The notes beneath the pieces were generated by a model. It saw only the letters and a list, made by a program, of their open reading frames with translations, did no database searches and was not told where the DNA came from. DNA of 64,000 bases from Orobanche coerulescens (taxonomy: Eukaryota; Streptophyta; Magnoliopsida; Lamiales; Orobanchaceae): assembly GCA_033398695.1 (NCBI GenBank), contig CM065802.1, positions 169,627,965-169,691,964 on the forward strand, read 5' to 3'. Positions 9,469 to 20,862 of the stretch are shown piece after piece. How positions within the stretch are numbered: the first letter of the stretch is position 1; every line of letters starts with the position of its first letter. A program made the position numbers and the translations under genes.

Positions 9469-12041
9469 TTAGTTCGCTTTTCGCAAACTCCATTTGGTTT
9501 CCGCCCCGATCATCGAACCGTTCATATGGTTTTCAAAATTATGACCATCGGTCGTTAACGATTGGACTTTCGGTTCGGGCCTCAAATGTTGTTTGCGTAA
9601 AGGTTTCGATGTGAACAACTTCCCGAAACACCCGTTTTTCTCATGACTATATGTCCGCTGGGCTTCCGGCTTACTCTCCTCCTTCACGAACGCACTCAAG
9701 ACTGCAGCAGATTTGTCCGCATGCTCGAGAAACGCTACTCGTTCTGCACCCTTCTTAAAAATTGAACCATCTGCCACCGAATCTGAATTTTTCAACCGAC
9801 TATGTTTTCGGTGCTTTCCTCTTTCAACTGCATCTACACTTTCACCTTGTGACCTTTTATCAACACTTCCGGGACATGGGAAAGATTTGAATACTTGAAA
9901 AGTAACTTGCTCGTCTTGGACCCTCAGAGTTAACTCCCCTTTTTCCACGTCTATAAGGGTTCGGCCAGTCGCTAAAAATGGTCGTCCCAAGATGATTGGG
10001 ATATCTTCATCTTCCTCCATGTCGAGTACGATGAAATCGGCCGGAAAGATGAACTTATCAACTTTGACTAATACATCCTCAATCACTCCCCTTGGGTATT
10101 TGATGGATCGATCCGCCAACTGCAAGGAGACCATCGTCGGCTTTGCTTCTCCAATTTCCAGCTTCTTAAAAATCGACAGAGGCATGAGGTTAATACTAGC
10201 GCCGAGATCGCATAGTGCCTTATTAAAAGAGAGATTCCCCATGGTGCACGGTATGTTGAAGCTTCCCGGATGTTTCAATTTAGGTGGGAGCTTCTTTTGA
10301 AGAATTGCGCTGCATTCCTCCGTCAAGGCGACAGTTTCGAACTCCTCAAGTTTTCTTTTCTTCGACAATATCTCTTTCATGAATTTAGCGTAGCTCGGCA
10401 TTTGTTCCAACGCGTCGGTGAACGGAATGTTTATCTGAAGATTTTTAAACACGTCAAGGAACTTAGAAAATTGTTTGTCCGCCTTTTTCTGCTGTAATCT
10501 CTGCGGAAACGGGACGGGGGGCACACATGTCTTCGGGTTATCCGGCAACGTTATTGAAGGTTTTAAATCTTGCGACTCCTCTGTCTCTAGATTATTCTTT
10601 TCCTCAACTTCATTCTTCTTTTCACACCGCTCGGGCTGATCTAGCACCTCTTTCCCGCTTCTCAAGCTGATTGCGTTTAGACTCTCTCTAGGATTTGTCT
10701 CTGTTGTACTCGGCAATGCTCCCTCCGGGCGAGCTGTCAACACATTAGCAGTTTGGCCTAGCTGGACCTCCAAGTTCCGAATGGAAGCGGAATGATTTTG
10801 CAATGTCTTTTCAGTACGGGTCATAAATTGACTCGTATTTTCCGCCAATTTTGCAAGTGCTTCTTCGAAAGAAACTTTGGGAGCGGGAGCGGGCTGTTGT
10901 TGATTCTGAGCGAACGGGGGCTGGTTTGAGTTCTGTCCGTTTCTCCACGAAAGTTGGGATGATTACGCCACCCCGGATTATAAGTGTTAGAGTACGGGTT
11001 ATTCTGCCGATTTCCATTTCCCACAAATTGAGCCTGCTCCATCTGATGTTGCTCGAACGGGTTTCCAACTTGACACTCCGCGCTCGGGTGAGATCCGTTA
11101 CACCAATTGCATGTCTCAATGGTAACGGGGGAAGGTGCGTGCGAAAATGCTTGGAGCTGTTGGGTCAAAGCGGCGACTTGAGCTGACAAGGTGGAAATCG
11201 GATCATTACTTGAAACTTCCATAACTCTCTTCGGTGTCAATCTTTCCGATGGCCATTGATATGCGTTTGCGGCCATAGCTTCCAAAAGCGAGTGTGCCTC
11301 GGCCATAGTCTTTCCCATCAAGGCCCCACCAGCGGCCGCATCCACGAGAGTGCGTGTAGAGGCACTCAAACCATTGTAGAACGTCTGAATTTGTAACCAA
11401 TCAGGAAGGCCGTGATGAGGGCATCTCCGTAACAAATCTTTATATCGCTCCCAAGCCTCGTGGAGCGATTCCATATCGTACTGGCCGAACGTGGTGATCT
11501 CGTTTCGTAATCTCGCCGTCTTAGAAGGTGGGAAGAATTTGGCAAGGAAGGCTTGTGCTAACTCTCCCCATGTAGTAATCGACCCTGGCGGTAAGGAATT
11601 TAACCAAAATTTCGCTTTATCCCTCAAAGAGAAAGGGAAAAGCCTCAATCGGATGGCATCGTCGGTGACACTATTAGTCTTGAACGTGTCGCATATCTCA
11701 AGGAAAGAAGCAATATGAGCATTCGGGTCGTCATTCGGCAGTCCACAGAATTGGCTCGCCTGCACCATCTGAATAATAGCAGGATTGATCTCAAAATTAT
11801 TGGCTTGGATAGTGGGACGCCGAATTCCCGAAAAATTAGCATTGATCTGCGGCATGGCATAATCTCGAAGAGCTAGTTCCGGTTGAACTTGCCGCACATG
11901 GTTATCTCCTCCTTGGACTTCGATATTCTCGGCCATGTTGACCGTAAATGCGCAACTCTCTTTTCTCCTTCTTGTTCCTTGAAGAGTGCGCTCGAGCTCG
12001 GTATCCAAAGGTAGTAGGCCTTCGTTACCGAGTTTTCTCAT
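9469..12041 (-). pseudogene. gag-protease polyprotein of element B (one frameshift)
   Basis: Starts at ATG 12039-12041 (MRKLGNEGLLPLDTELERT). Gag domain about residues 60-260: NDDPNAHIASFLEICDTF, PPGSITTWGELAQAFLAKFF and LLRRCPHHGLPDWLQIQTFY, typical of Athila/Tat gag. A single CX2C-like knuckle (CNWCNGSHPSAEC) follows, then NPGWRNHPNF. One base is missing in a short A/T run near 10949-10953, moving the frame; the downstream frame 9469-10900 continues without a stop. It contains the linker SLNAISLRSGKEV, the protease active site CDLGASINLMPLSIF, and the flap/strand region DIPIILGRPFLATGRTLIDV. The ORF ends at 9469 with no reverse transcriptase after it. Ancestral length about 855 residues. 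Confidence 0.85.
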
Positions 12042-12183
12042 GCACTACACGAAAGGTCCTGAAAGGAAAAACAAATAAACAAAATTAAATACACAAAAAT
12101 AAAAATAAAAACGTTCAAATTAAGACTAGAAATACTTAAATCGATATTAGAAAAATTTCAGTCCGAGAACGGCGCCAAAAACT
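12042..12183 (-). promoter_or_regulatory. Leader and primer binding site of element B
   Basis: TGGCGCCGTTCTCGGAC on minus at 12161-12177, seven bases inside the 5' LTR. It is a variant of the TGGCGCCGTTGCCGGGGA site common in Athila/Tat elements. Confidence 0.75.
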
Positions 12184-13508
12184 TGTTGCGATATTTCTTA
12201 CACGCAAGTGCACGTCATCATTTACAAGTAATAAAGTGATAAGTAGAGTATCGTTCCCACGAGGACTGAATCTCTAACTACCGATTTTTGTGTATTCCAA
12301 TTTTATTTGAACAATCGAATTTGGGTTTTTGCAATTAATAACTAAAAGAATTACTAAGCGACTAAGCAGTAGAAAACGATAGCTTGAATAAAAGAAATCA
12401 AATGATGAATAAGTCTAGGATTCTGAATCCACCTCAGTTTATCCGAATTTACTCTCGATTATCCGTAATAAATAATTTTCCCAATTTATTGAAGGCGGAG
12501 ATTGCTAATATATTCTACCGCCTCTCCCGAGGTCAATAGATTTATCTAAAGGCGAATAACACACTCTATCCCTAGGTGAATTAATTCGTCAATAGGCGAA
12601 AAGCATAAAATCCCCCAAAGGCCACGTAGTTCCTATGAGTATATTCCTATCTCACAGAATAAAACGGTCCTCACCAATAGTTCCTCACCAATTCTCCTCT
12701 CTCGATTCGAATTGAATGATTAAATCAATACAACTATTGGCCAGATAATTGCAAGCATTAAACACAATTGGGAAAACTCAACAAAAAGGTAATTAATTGG
12801 ATAATTTCAAGCAATTCGTCAAAAATTATGTTTCATCAAAACCCTAGATTAGAGCTTTAGCCTGACATACTAATAATTGAAAATACAGAATAAATAAATG
12901 AAAGCATAAAAATCAAACGCAGATGAAGCTCGGATTCCTCCGTTCTTCAGCTTCCGCCCTCTGCCTTTGAAGTCTTCTGCTTCCCTCTTCTTCTGCCGTC
13001 TCCAAGCTTAAGCTCCAAAAGATAAAAGATCCAAAGATGATTAATTAGGGTCTTAAACCCTATTTATAACTCAGCACATCCTCCAAATCGCGTCCGTATC
13101 AGTAGGTCGAAAACTGGCTTCGAAATGGCCCTAATCCGCGCGGACATGCAAAAACCGCGAAGTGTGCCGCGGCTTACTAAATCTGTGCTGCGGCACAGAG
13201 CCTTCAGCTGGATGCCTGGGCGTCCTAGTTTTCTTCTGTGCCGCGGCTCACCTAGAATGTGCCGCGGCACAGAGTACAGTTTACTCTGCCTTCGGCTGGT
13301 TGTCTTCCTGTGCCGCGGCCCTGCTTCCTTGTGCCGCGGCTCATAGCCCAGATTTGCCGTTTTCGCCCGTTTTGCCTCGTTTTAGCTTCCGAACTTCAAT
13401 TTCCTGACAAATATACAAAATTAAGGCATTAAAGGCTCGTTTAAGCAATTTCACTCTCCAAAATAATACAAAATAATGATAAATAAGCGTATAAAAATAC
13501 GCCTAACA
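12184..13508 (-). repeat. 5' LTR of element B
   Basis: 1325 bp. Minus-strand ends TGTTAGGCG...TATCGCAACA. TATA-like TTATAAATA on minus at 13061-13069. The palindrome cluster is upstream at 13161-13343. The flank after 13508 is GCTAC, the expected 5-bp duplication, whose partner should lie left of the window. Confidence 0.9.
13161..13343. repeat. GTGCCGCGGCAC palindrome cluster in right LTR of B
   Basis: Six units, perfect at 13259-13270, ending about 90 bp upstream of the TATA-like box on the minus strand. Consecutive units alternate GTGCCGCGGCACAG and GTGCCGCGGCTC. Confidence 0.75.
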
Positions 13509-13690
13509 GCTACTTGCTGTAAAATATTCACCACTCTAACATTCTCATGTGCGTTGCCGGAGCAAGCAGACTGATCCTGCTGACCTCTGGAACTAGGTGG
13601 AACACTATTCGACAAGAAAGGCATCGCCGAATCAGTTCCCGAGTTATCGGACATCGCCGCCCACCGGCTGCGCCACGTCCTCTACCAGCA
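13509..13690 (-). pseudogene. gag N-terminus of element C (truncated by B)
   Basis: An ATG at 13652-13654 opens MSDNSGTDSAMPFLSNSVPP... for 48 residues up to the B insertion. An alternative frame just upstream reads PAGRGRGAAGGRR, an arginine/glycine-rich start common in chromovirus gag, so the true frame is uncertain. It is placed as gag because of its position downstream of the PBS. Confidence 0.4.
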
Positions 13691-13900
13691 GGAATTCTGA
13701 AGAAGTAGCGGGTGAGTACAATTCAAACGCAAAACGCAACAAGATATCAGGAAAGGAAACAGAACAGGACAACGTAGCGAGTCAAGTTAGGAAAACTTAC
13801 GAGCACCGGCGTATTAAGATGATAGCATGGCAGCGATACTGTTCAAAAACGACACTCGACTAGACCCAAATAACCGACAGCCTAGATATCCATAAACCTA

Positions 13901-13914
13901 AGCTCTGATACCAT
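13901..13914 (-). promoter_or_regulatory. Primer binding site of element C (iMet tRNA type)
   Basis: ATGGTATCAGAGCT on minus, the standard Tekay/Del initiator-methionine tRNA site, directly inside the LTR. Confidence 0.8.
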
Positions 13915-13918
13915 ATTC

Positions 13919-15867
13919 AATAACACCCCCAAGGCGTTCAGGGCGTATTACAGCGCCGTGGACCCCACACTTTGGAATCTACCAGGCTAACAAACTGACC
14001 CGACAAACAACAAGGACATACATCACTAATAATCGAACAATTTCTCAAACCACGACATTCAAATAAAAGACTAAAATCCGACAATACAATCTGGCATCAA
14101 ATCCATTTCCCAAAACGGGTACACAACATTAACAAATTCAAAAAGGAAGTACTCGAGTACTTAAACCAATTTCATAATACAGAAATCTCAAAACAAGACA
14201 TCAATAAATAAACGACAGGACAGAACACCAACAAATGACTACTGAACAGTATCATGCTTGCCCATCATCCTCATACGGCTCGTATGCTTGCTTGTCTCCA
14301 AGACCTGTACCTGAAATACAAAAAAAGTATTTCCCCCATTTAAGGGGTTAGCGACAACTGCTAGTGCAAGTACAATCCATTTGAACTACCATTCTAATCA
14401 GATGAAAATATGCGCCAAAATCATTTTAGAAATCATTTATATTCCGGAATATCTTACGGTGCACAAGCACAAAACACATTTCTCCAAAAAAACATTTCAA
14501 AGTTAACCTCAGTACGAGACTCACGGCCATTGTACCCCACAGAGCCCCGTCGGACATCCCTGGGTGGTTAACCATAGTTCGCGATACGAAAATCACGGCA
14601 ACGTATCCCTAGAGGCCCCGTCGGGCCATCCCTAGGTGAACATACACATATACATCCGCACAACCAGGAGAAGCCATAATTCAAATACTAGAATGCGCAA
14701 ACAAATGTAAAGTACTTGCCTTTGAGACATCTTCGAAGAATTTGGAATGAATAACGGCAACGATCCGAATGGAAAACGACGGTTCCTAAATGAAGGATCA
14801 ACATAACTCAGTCCTAACGGACAATAATAGTCGAATGGAATACACCCAAAACCCCGATTACAAACTATGACAATGAATGATCAATCGATACGGGCGAGGG
14901 CTTACGCAAAATCTCCCCGAATTGATAATTCACGAATATAACTTGATGAAATGGATTAGGATTCACCAAATAACAACAATCGTTGAGGAATAATACAACA
15001 TATATGGACAATTCGGAATTAATCACGAAAAACCCGAAAAACCCCCAAATTAGACAAGTTTAGGGTTCCTGAAGAAAATACCTTGGAGGATGATTACGTT
15101 GATGTTGATATGTTATCACGAGCCTACGGTGGTGGAATACAAAGAATTCTAGGATAGAAACTGAAGATAATCGCCCTCTGCATCGCCCGAAGAAGAAAAC
15201 GAGAGAAGAGATAGAAAATGGGGTGTTTGATTCTGCCCGCAGTACTTAAAACAGCAGGCCGTTACGACCGTAACAAATGTTACATTACGGACGTAACAAG
15301 GCTAATATTACGGCCGTAATGAATGGGGTGTTACGGCCGTAACACCCTGTTGGACAGCAGTCTAACAGCTGCTGTCTGAACCGTTCCGGACGACTCCGAA
15401 ACTCGGACCTGCTATCGAACCGAAAATACGGCTACGAAGAATATTCGATGACGAGTCTAACCATTACAAGAAAACAAAATTCCAACTACCAGGGAATTCG
15501 AAATACGACAACGAATAAGGAATTCCCTAAACTTAGTGGAAATTACAAAAATGGCCCAAGTGCCCGAAAATCCTAATACGATGTCAGATTAACAAACCGA
15601 AAGTCTCAACACAACCAACTCAACCATACGAACTTGTGCAAACCAAGAAACAATGAAAACGAACGAGTTTTACGAGAATCGAACGCACAAACGACAAAAC
15701 ATGTCATAAAATGGAATCACGCAAAAACATCACCAAAACTCGTCCAAATGGAAAAATTCCAAGAATAAAGTAGATTCAATATGTCGAAACGGTTACAAGC
15801 GAGTCGATAAAAATAGACATACACCAAAAATGGAAACTGCTAAGAATAGAAAGGTACGGATATTACA
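13919..15867 (-). repeat. 5' LTR of element C
   Basis: About 1.95 kb. Minus start TGTAATATCCGTACC at 15867; the 3' end is GGGGGTGTTATTG near 13919, where the usual TGTTACA end is mutated. Conserved U5 module at 14309-14352: on minus GCTAACCCC...GGGGGAAATAC, a pyrimidine tract, then TATTTCAG|GTACAGG. Palindromes TTACGGCCGTAA at 15257-15342. Confidence 0.75.
15257..15342. repeat. TTACGGCCGTAA palindrome cluster in LTR C
   Basis: Four units: two imperfect (GTTACGACCGTAAC, ATTACGGACGTAAC) and two perfect (15308-15319, 15331-15342). They sit upstream, in minus orientation, of an AT-rich box near 15243-15251. Confidence 0.75.
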
Positions 15868-16535
15868 GTCTAGACCAGCAAACTTGGAGAGTAGAGCTCA
15901 GAGCTTAGCTCTACTAGGTGTAGCTCGGTCCCTACAAGACTACCCCCAACAGGTGTAGACCTGCCAGGTCTAGACCAGCAGGTCATCCCACAGGTCAGCT
16001 CTCCTAGATGACATCATATTCAGGTCTGTTAAAGAACTTGTTCCACTAAACCCAGCTCTTAAGCAAACCCAACTGAACTATCGACCTGGAGTAAGTCGGA
16101 GGGCGGATGAGCTCGGCATTCCCATCGAAGATTTTTATCATACAAATAAGTAATAGGCCAAAAGAAACAAAGCCATCACAACTTAATAACCAAAAGCCCA
16201 TATATAAAATACAACACCACAAAACCAAAACAACATCAAACATTTTTAAATTTTTATACAACAAAGATAAAACAATTCATACAACATACTAAACAATACA
16301 TAAATATACACTCGCCAATATACAGAAACAATACACAATTAACAATTAGATTCTCAGCCCGTGCTTAGCCCGGGTTCTGCCTGCCTCGTATAATATAAAA
16401 TGAAGGTCTAGTCAGATAAGAATATTTATTGAATGTATAATAATTTGAAGTACCTAGTCTTAATTACTTAGATTTAAATATTACGTACTTAGTTCATTAT
16501 GTTAAATAAAGTACTTAATTTTGATTACGGTGTAC
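15868..16535. other. Unassigned sequence between element C and the MITE
   Basis: No gene recognised. The first ~150 bp are rich in imperfect palindromes around GTCTAGACC, AGAGCTC and GTAGACCTGCCAGGTCTA, which looks like the palindrome cluster of another, uncut LTR. The rest is AT-rich without features. Confidence 0.4.
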
Positions 16536-16538
16536 TTA

Positions 16539-17246
16539 GGGGGTGTATTGGTTGTGGAATATGTGTGACTTTTTTGGAATTTAAAAAGTCTGTAGATTTT
16601 TTTAGATTTTTTAATTCCACAGATTCCACGCAGGGTTTGGCAGACTTTTTGTGATTGAATTACATGGATTTTCATCTACTTTGTAGGAATGTGAAATCAA
16701 TATCAAGCCATGAAACAAGAATCAACTAACCCCAAATAATAATAATAATAATAAATCATAATAATAATAACTAAATAAAAATACTAATAAATAATAATAT
16801 TAAATAATTATAATTATAATAACCAATAATAATAATAATAAATAATAATAATAAATGAATTCAAATACGAAAATAAGAAATTAGAACAGGTGAAGAAATT
16901 GTGTCTGATTGATTGGGGATCAGGGGCTTCATATGTGGATGTCGTAGAGGGGAGGGTCGCGCGTAGAGAGAAGAAATGTGAAAAATCCATCAAAATCTCG
17001 TCTGATGAGGTAAAATTTCTGGAGGATTTTTCTCTTTGTATTTTTAAATGAAAATCCTATAAAATCCATGATATTTTAAAATCTTTAAATGTCTCCTGAG
17101 TTTTGATACCTCAAGATTTTTAAGGACTTTTCAAAATCCGGATTGAATACCTCAAGATTTTTAAAGACTTTTCCAAATCCGAATCGAGTACCTCTAGGCT
17201 TTTAAAGTCCAAAAAATAGAACAGAATCTTAATCTAATACACCCCC
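16539..17246. mobile_element. PIF/Harbinger-type MITE, 708 bp
   Basis: Terminal inverted repeats GGGGGTGTATTGG (left) and its complement AATACACCCCC (right). Direct TTA duplications flank it at 16536-16538 and 17247-17249, the size and sequence expected of PIF/Harbinger transposases. No transposase ORF. The inside has AAT microsatellites (16735-16860) and subterminal repeats CTCAAGATTTTTAAGGACTT (17112-17170 region). Confidence 0.75.
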
Positions 17247-17249
17247 TTA

Positions 17250-18097
17250 GTTTCGAAGAAGCTGTACTAGGTTTCAATTAAATAGTGTTTAGTTATGATT
17301 TTTTTGGGAATAGATAGATATTATACTACCTGTATACATGTAGGTATTAGGATTATAGTCAATAATTATATTAGATATCAATTTAAAATTATTTGAGTAC
17401 AAAAATAACCTTAAGTTGAGAAGAGAAATAAATAAATAAAAATATTCCCTTCTTTTATTTTATAATGTAAATTACACAAAAAAATCTTCTGAATTATAAA
17501 ATAATTTTCAAAAATTATAATTAAAATTCATATAAGTTCAAAATTCACAAATAAATATAAAAAACCACAAAATCAATCGTATTAAACATAATAATATTTG
17601 AAAATTTCAAATAAATCTAACCATTGATATTTTAATTTAAAATTAGTGAAAAAATACAAAAATAGTATTTTGAAAATGTAGAGTGAGACAAATTCAACAA
17701 TATCTTACATGCTAATATTTATTTGTATATTAGTAGAAAAAAGGACGATCGGAGTTAATATATGAATTAGATTGAGCAAAAAAATGGATTTTGGAAAAAA
17801 AATGGACTGGTCTGGCCGCTCTGGGCCTTATTTAGGTCCCAAACATTTTTGCTAATATTCGGATCGGTCCCACCTACATCTGGTCCTGGTCCGATCCTAA
17901 AATTCACACAAAACTTACCACTAGGGCCAGGAGACTACAACAAATTTAGGAAAAAACTCATCCTAGATCAGTCGAGGTGGTCCTCTTGGTCCAGACTTTA
18001 TTCTGGTCCTAGACTTTTATGCTAACATTTTGGGCCGATCCCAACTATACCCGGTCCCGGTCCCCATCCAGCAAATTCTCACTGATATTGGAACCGA
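17250..18097. other. AT-rich intergenic stretch with a diverged duplication
   Basis: No gene recognised. About 17800-17910 and 17975-18085 are diverged copies of one ~110-bp segment with GGTCC-rich ends (GGTCCTGGTCCGATCC and GGTCCCGGTCCCC). The remainder is AT-rich. Confidence 0.4.
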
Positions 18098-18102
18098 CCA
18101 CA

Positions 18103-20794
18103 TGTAACACCCGAACCCGAAAAGGGCCAAAATATAACATTATGGTGACAATCAGAACATACTAACACAAGCGGAAGACTTTATTATAAAATAAATACTG
18201 AGTCAAGTAAAACAACGACTTCCAAAATATCATCTCGACAAAGTCTCAATGAAAGAAATAATCCAAAACATAAGTCTGAAATGAAAAATAAAGTTCCAAA
18301 ATGCTAAGTCTTAAAATACTCCATAAATGGAAATCTAAACATGGGTAGGTCCTCTAGCTCCTACTCTCAACGCTCATGCCCAGCATCCCGCTTATTACCT
18401 GCCGCAGAGAAAAGAAAATGCGGCTGAGCTAACGCTCAGTGAACAGATATAAATAATGAGAGGTAATAAGCATAAACGAAAGAATAGTGAATGAATCCAA
18501 GTGAACCTACGGAACACGATGCCGAAGGAAATACGAAACAAATGATGAAAGAGTCGAAACTTAAACAAAGGGAAATGTGGGACGGATGTCAAGCATAAAC
18601 AAAGGAAAATGCCCAAGTAACAAACAAATAACAAATCGTACAAAGGAGTCTAGCTCTCCACATGTACTAATGTGAAATGGGGTGTATTGCACACACACAA
18701 GTCCATTCACCAAATTCTAAACAGAACTAAGTACCTAGGATGCATCCATACGCTCCCTGCAAAATAGATATACATATCCCAAATTCTAGACTAAGCATAC
18801 ATACAATATACACAGACCAAGTGCGCTATATATAGCAATATAAACAAATGGGAATGTCGTGGACAAAGTCACACCTCCACAGATAGTGTCAATACCATTG
18901 GTGCATCAATCGCATGGTCATGGAACCCCCATGACTGGTTAAACAAATATGGGCAACATAAATAGGCAAATGATATATATAATAATCGTGAGGGACAATT
19001 TCTAATTGTCCATTAAGATGATGACTATGGAAATGAATATAGCATCAAGAAATAACCAAACGAACAACAAAGCAAATAAGGATCAATAGCATCGAATAAC
19101 CAACATCGGGAAGAATAAAGTCATGAGAAACTCTTACTGAAAGAGGGCGGAATATCTGTACCTTAGGAAATGAAAGCAATAGGAAAATGAAAACAAGAAA
19201 AGGTGGATCACTCCTTCTCCACTGAATCTACACGAAATTATAATCATATATTATTTATACGTTCATTAAAATCATAACGGATCCATTACTCCAAAGTTAC
19301 TTATTAATAGGTTAAGGGTTTTACATGTGAATCTGGTTCCATTTTCTTATGATTTTTAAAGCATAACAAATAAGGTTCTGAGGTTTTAAAATTTTTACTA
19401 TTGATTACCACATTAGTTAATCACCTCCCCAAATTTTTCCAGATTTTATTTCTAAGTTCAAGTATCATTTCAAAAATCGTTTTACCAAACTCCGTCGAGA
19501 AGCGATCTGCAGTATACCCCAAAAGTTTTGCATTTATCAACATAGTTATACCTTTCAGAAAAATCTAAAAAAATTACAGTAAGTCTCTGATAACTTAGAT
19601 ATACCTCTGTAAAAGTAAAGCTCTTAAATCTTTATAGATTTGACATGAAAAATCGCACAAGTTGACTGAAATAGTTTTCTGAAAACACTATTTTGACATA
19701 TGATAACATAAAATTCAGAAACATGCCCAAATCAACTCCAATTCACTCCAAACTAATTGGATCAGTTAGTAGTCTATTTAAACTTAGTTTTGGACTCAAG
19801 AAACTCAGAAAAACTCTTTGTTATCATCAAGCTTCACCCTGATCAATTCGATCCAAAAACTGGAGAGCATACTTTGAAACAGAAACAACACAACCTTAAT
19901 CCCATAAAATTTAAAAACATGACCAATAAAGCTTTATTCTTGATCTTTTAGCCATGTTTTCTTATGATTAAATACAGATTATATGAGGTATCAAATGGTG
20001 TCAAAACATCAAGCAATAGGCTCGGCACAAATCAAAATAAAACCGAATCAAAAAGGGTTAAAACCTCCTTTTCTTTGTTTATCTTTTAGCCGATTAGTAT
20101 TAGGTTTTTAGGGCTTGTTTATACATGAATAAGGGATCAAAAGAATGAATCGATACCACAAGAAAAACATACCGAATGGGCTGAGATAACGAGGGCCAAA
20201 AATCAGAAAACACGAAGACAAAAACCGAATCAGAACCCCTTTTCTTCGAACGAATTCACCACGCCAAATTGCCAAGAGGGAACCACAATCGAATACTCTC
20301 CTTCGCACCACTTTGGTTTTCGAGACAGAATGGAAAAGAAACTATCTAGCCATCGTGGTGTATATTAGGGTTTATGTTTTGTGAGATGTGTGCTGATGTT
20401 AGTCGTGGGGAGAGTTTTAAACGTGTGGGGAGGGTTTTAAAAATGGAAGCTCGACATTAGGGGAGTAATTGGTTGGATCAAAATGAAGACTTAACCAAAA
20501 TAACACAATCACGAATCTAGACATATTGAAAATTCCCATACATTTGACACGAAAAAAATAAACCGAACCTAGTAGCTTAATGAACGTGTACCATAGTTTA
20601 GGATATCGTATTATGTACATTTTAATATATCGTCAATTTTTATTAATCGTTTAAACGTTTATTGTTCAAGTATTAAAGAATAATTACTTAGGTTATAATA
20701 TAATGCGAAGTCTTAGATTATTATTCGTATTTCAAAAGTTTCAAATTAGAGGGTATTTTAGGTATTTAATAAGTTTAAAATTTTGGGTTTTACA
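18103..20794 (-). repeat. 3' LTR of element D
   Basis: 2692 bp. Minus-strand ends TGTAAAACCC...GGGTGTTACA. It lacks 363 bp present in the other LTR (40754-41116) and is otherwise near-identical. U5 module at 18397-18441: on minus GAGCGTTAGCTCAGCCG, pyrimidine tract, GGCAG|GTAATAAG. Unlike the other families I see no palindrome cluster. Confidence 0.9.
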
Positions 20795-20862
20795 ACTCTT
20801 CCCCTCTAAAAGAGAATTTCGTCCGCGAAATTGAAATGAAAACGAAATGGAGACATACCAAG
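20795..20862 (-). promoter_or_regulatory. PPT-proximal hairpin and 3' end of element D
   Basis: A 7-bp stem AATTTCG / CGAAATT with loop TCCG at 20815-20832, 20 bp inside the LTR. The interval between stem and LTR is purine-rich on minus (AGAGGGGAAGAGT). Confidence 0.65.

Larger units (their letters stand above)
5823..13508 (-). mobile_element. Element B: non-autonomous Tat/Athila-like Ty3 element (gag-protease only)
   Basis: Minus-strand order: 5' LTR (12184-13508), PBS TGGCGCCGTTCTCGG (12161-12177), gag-protease (9469-12041), a region with a promoter-like palindrome cluster (8995-9260), remnant of a second ORF (7829-8329), internal polypurine-like tract (7733-7751), conserved non-coding block, polypurine tract (6551-6565), 3' LTR (5823-6548, truncated by A). 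Reverse transcriptase, RNase H and integrase are absent, so it depended on other elements. The layout matches the class described as terminal-repeat elements with GAG. B interrupts gag of element C at 13508/13509. Confidence 0.85.
13509..15867 (-). mobile_element. Element C: 5' end of a Tekay-type Ty3 element, cut by B
   Basis: Minus-strand order: 5' LTR (13919-15867), PBS TGGTATCAGAGC, ~200 bp leader, gag start, then element B from 13508. The remainder of C must lie left of the window. Flanking bases after 15867 are GTCTA, the expected duplication. Confidence 0.75.

Noticed and set aside
16046..16264. 72-residue minus ORF with membrane-like composition
   Set aside because: AT-rich chance frame; no family resemblance and no neighbouring gene.
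18395..18643. Small ORFs inside LTR D (also 19757-19951, 20108-20311, 40582-40806)
   Set aside because: Inside LTRs, different between the two LTR copies, no domain.
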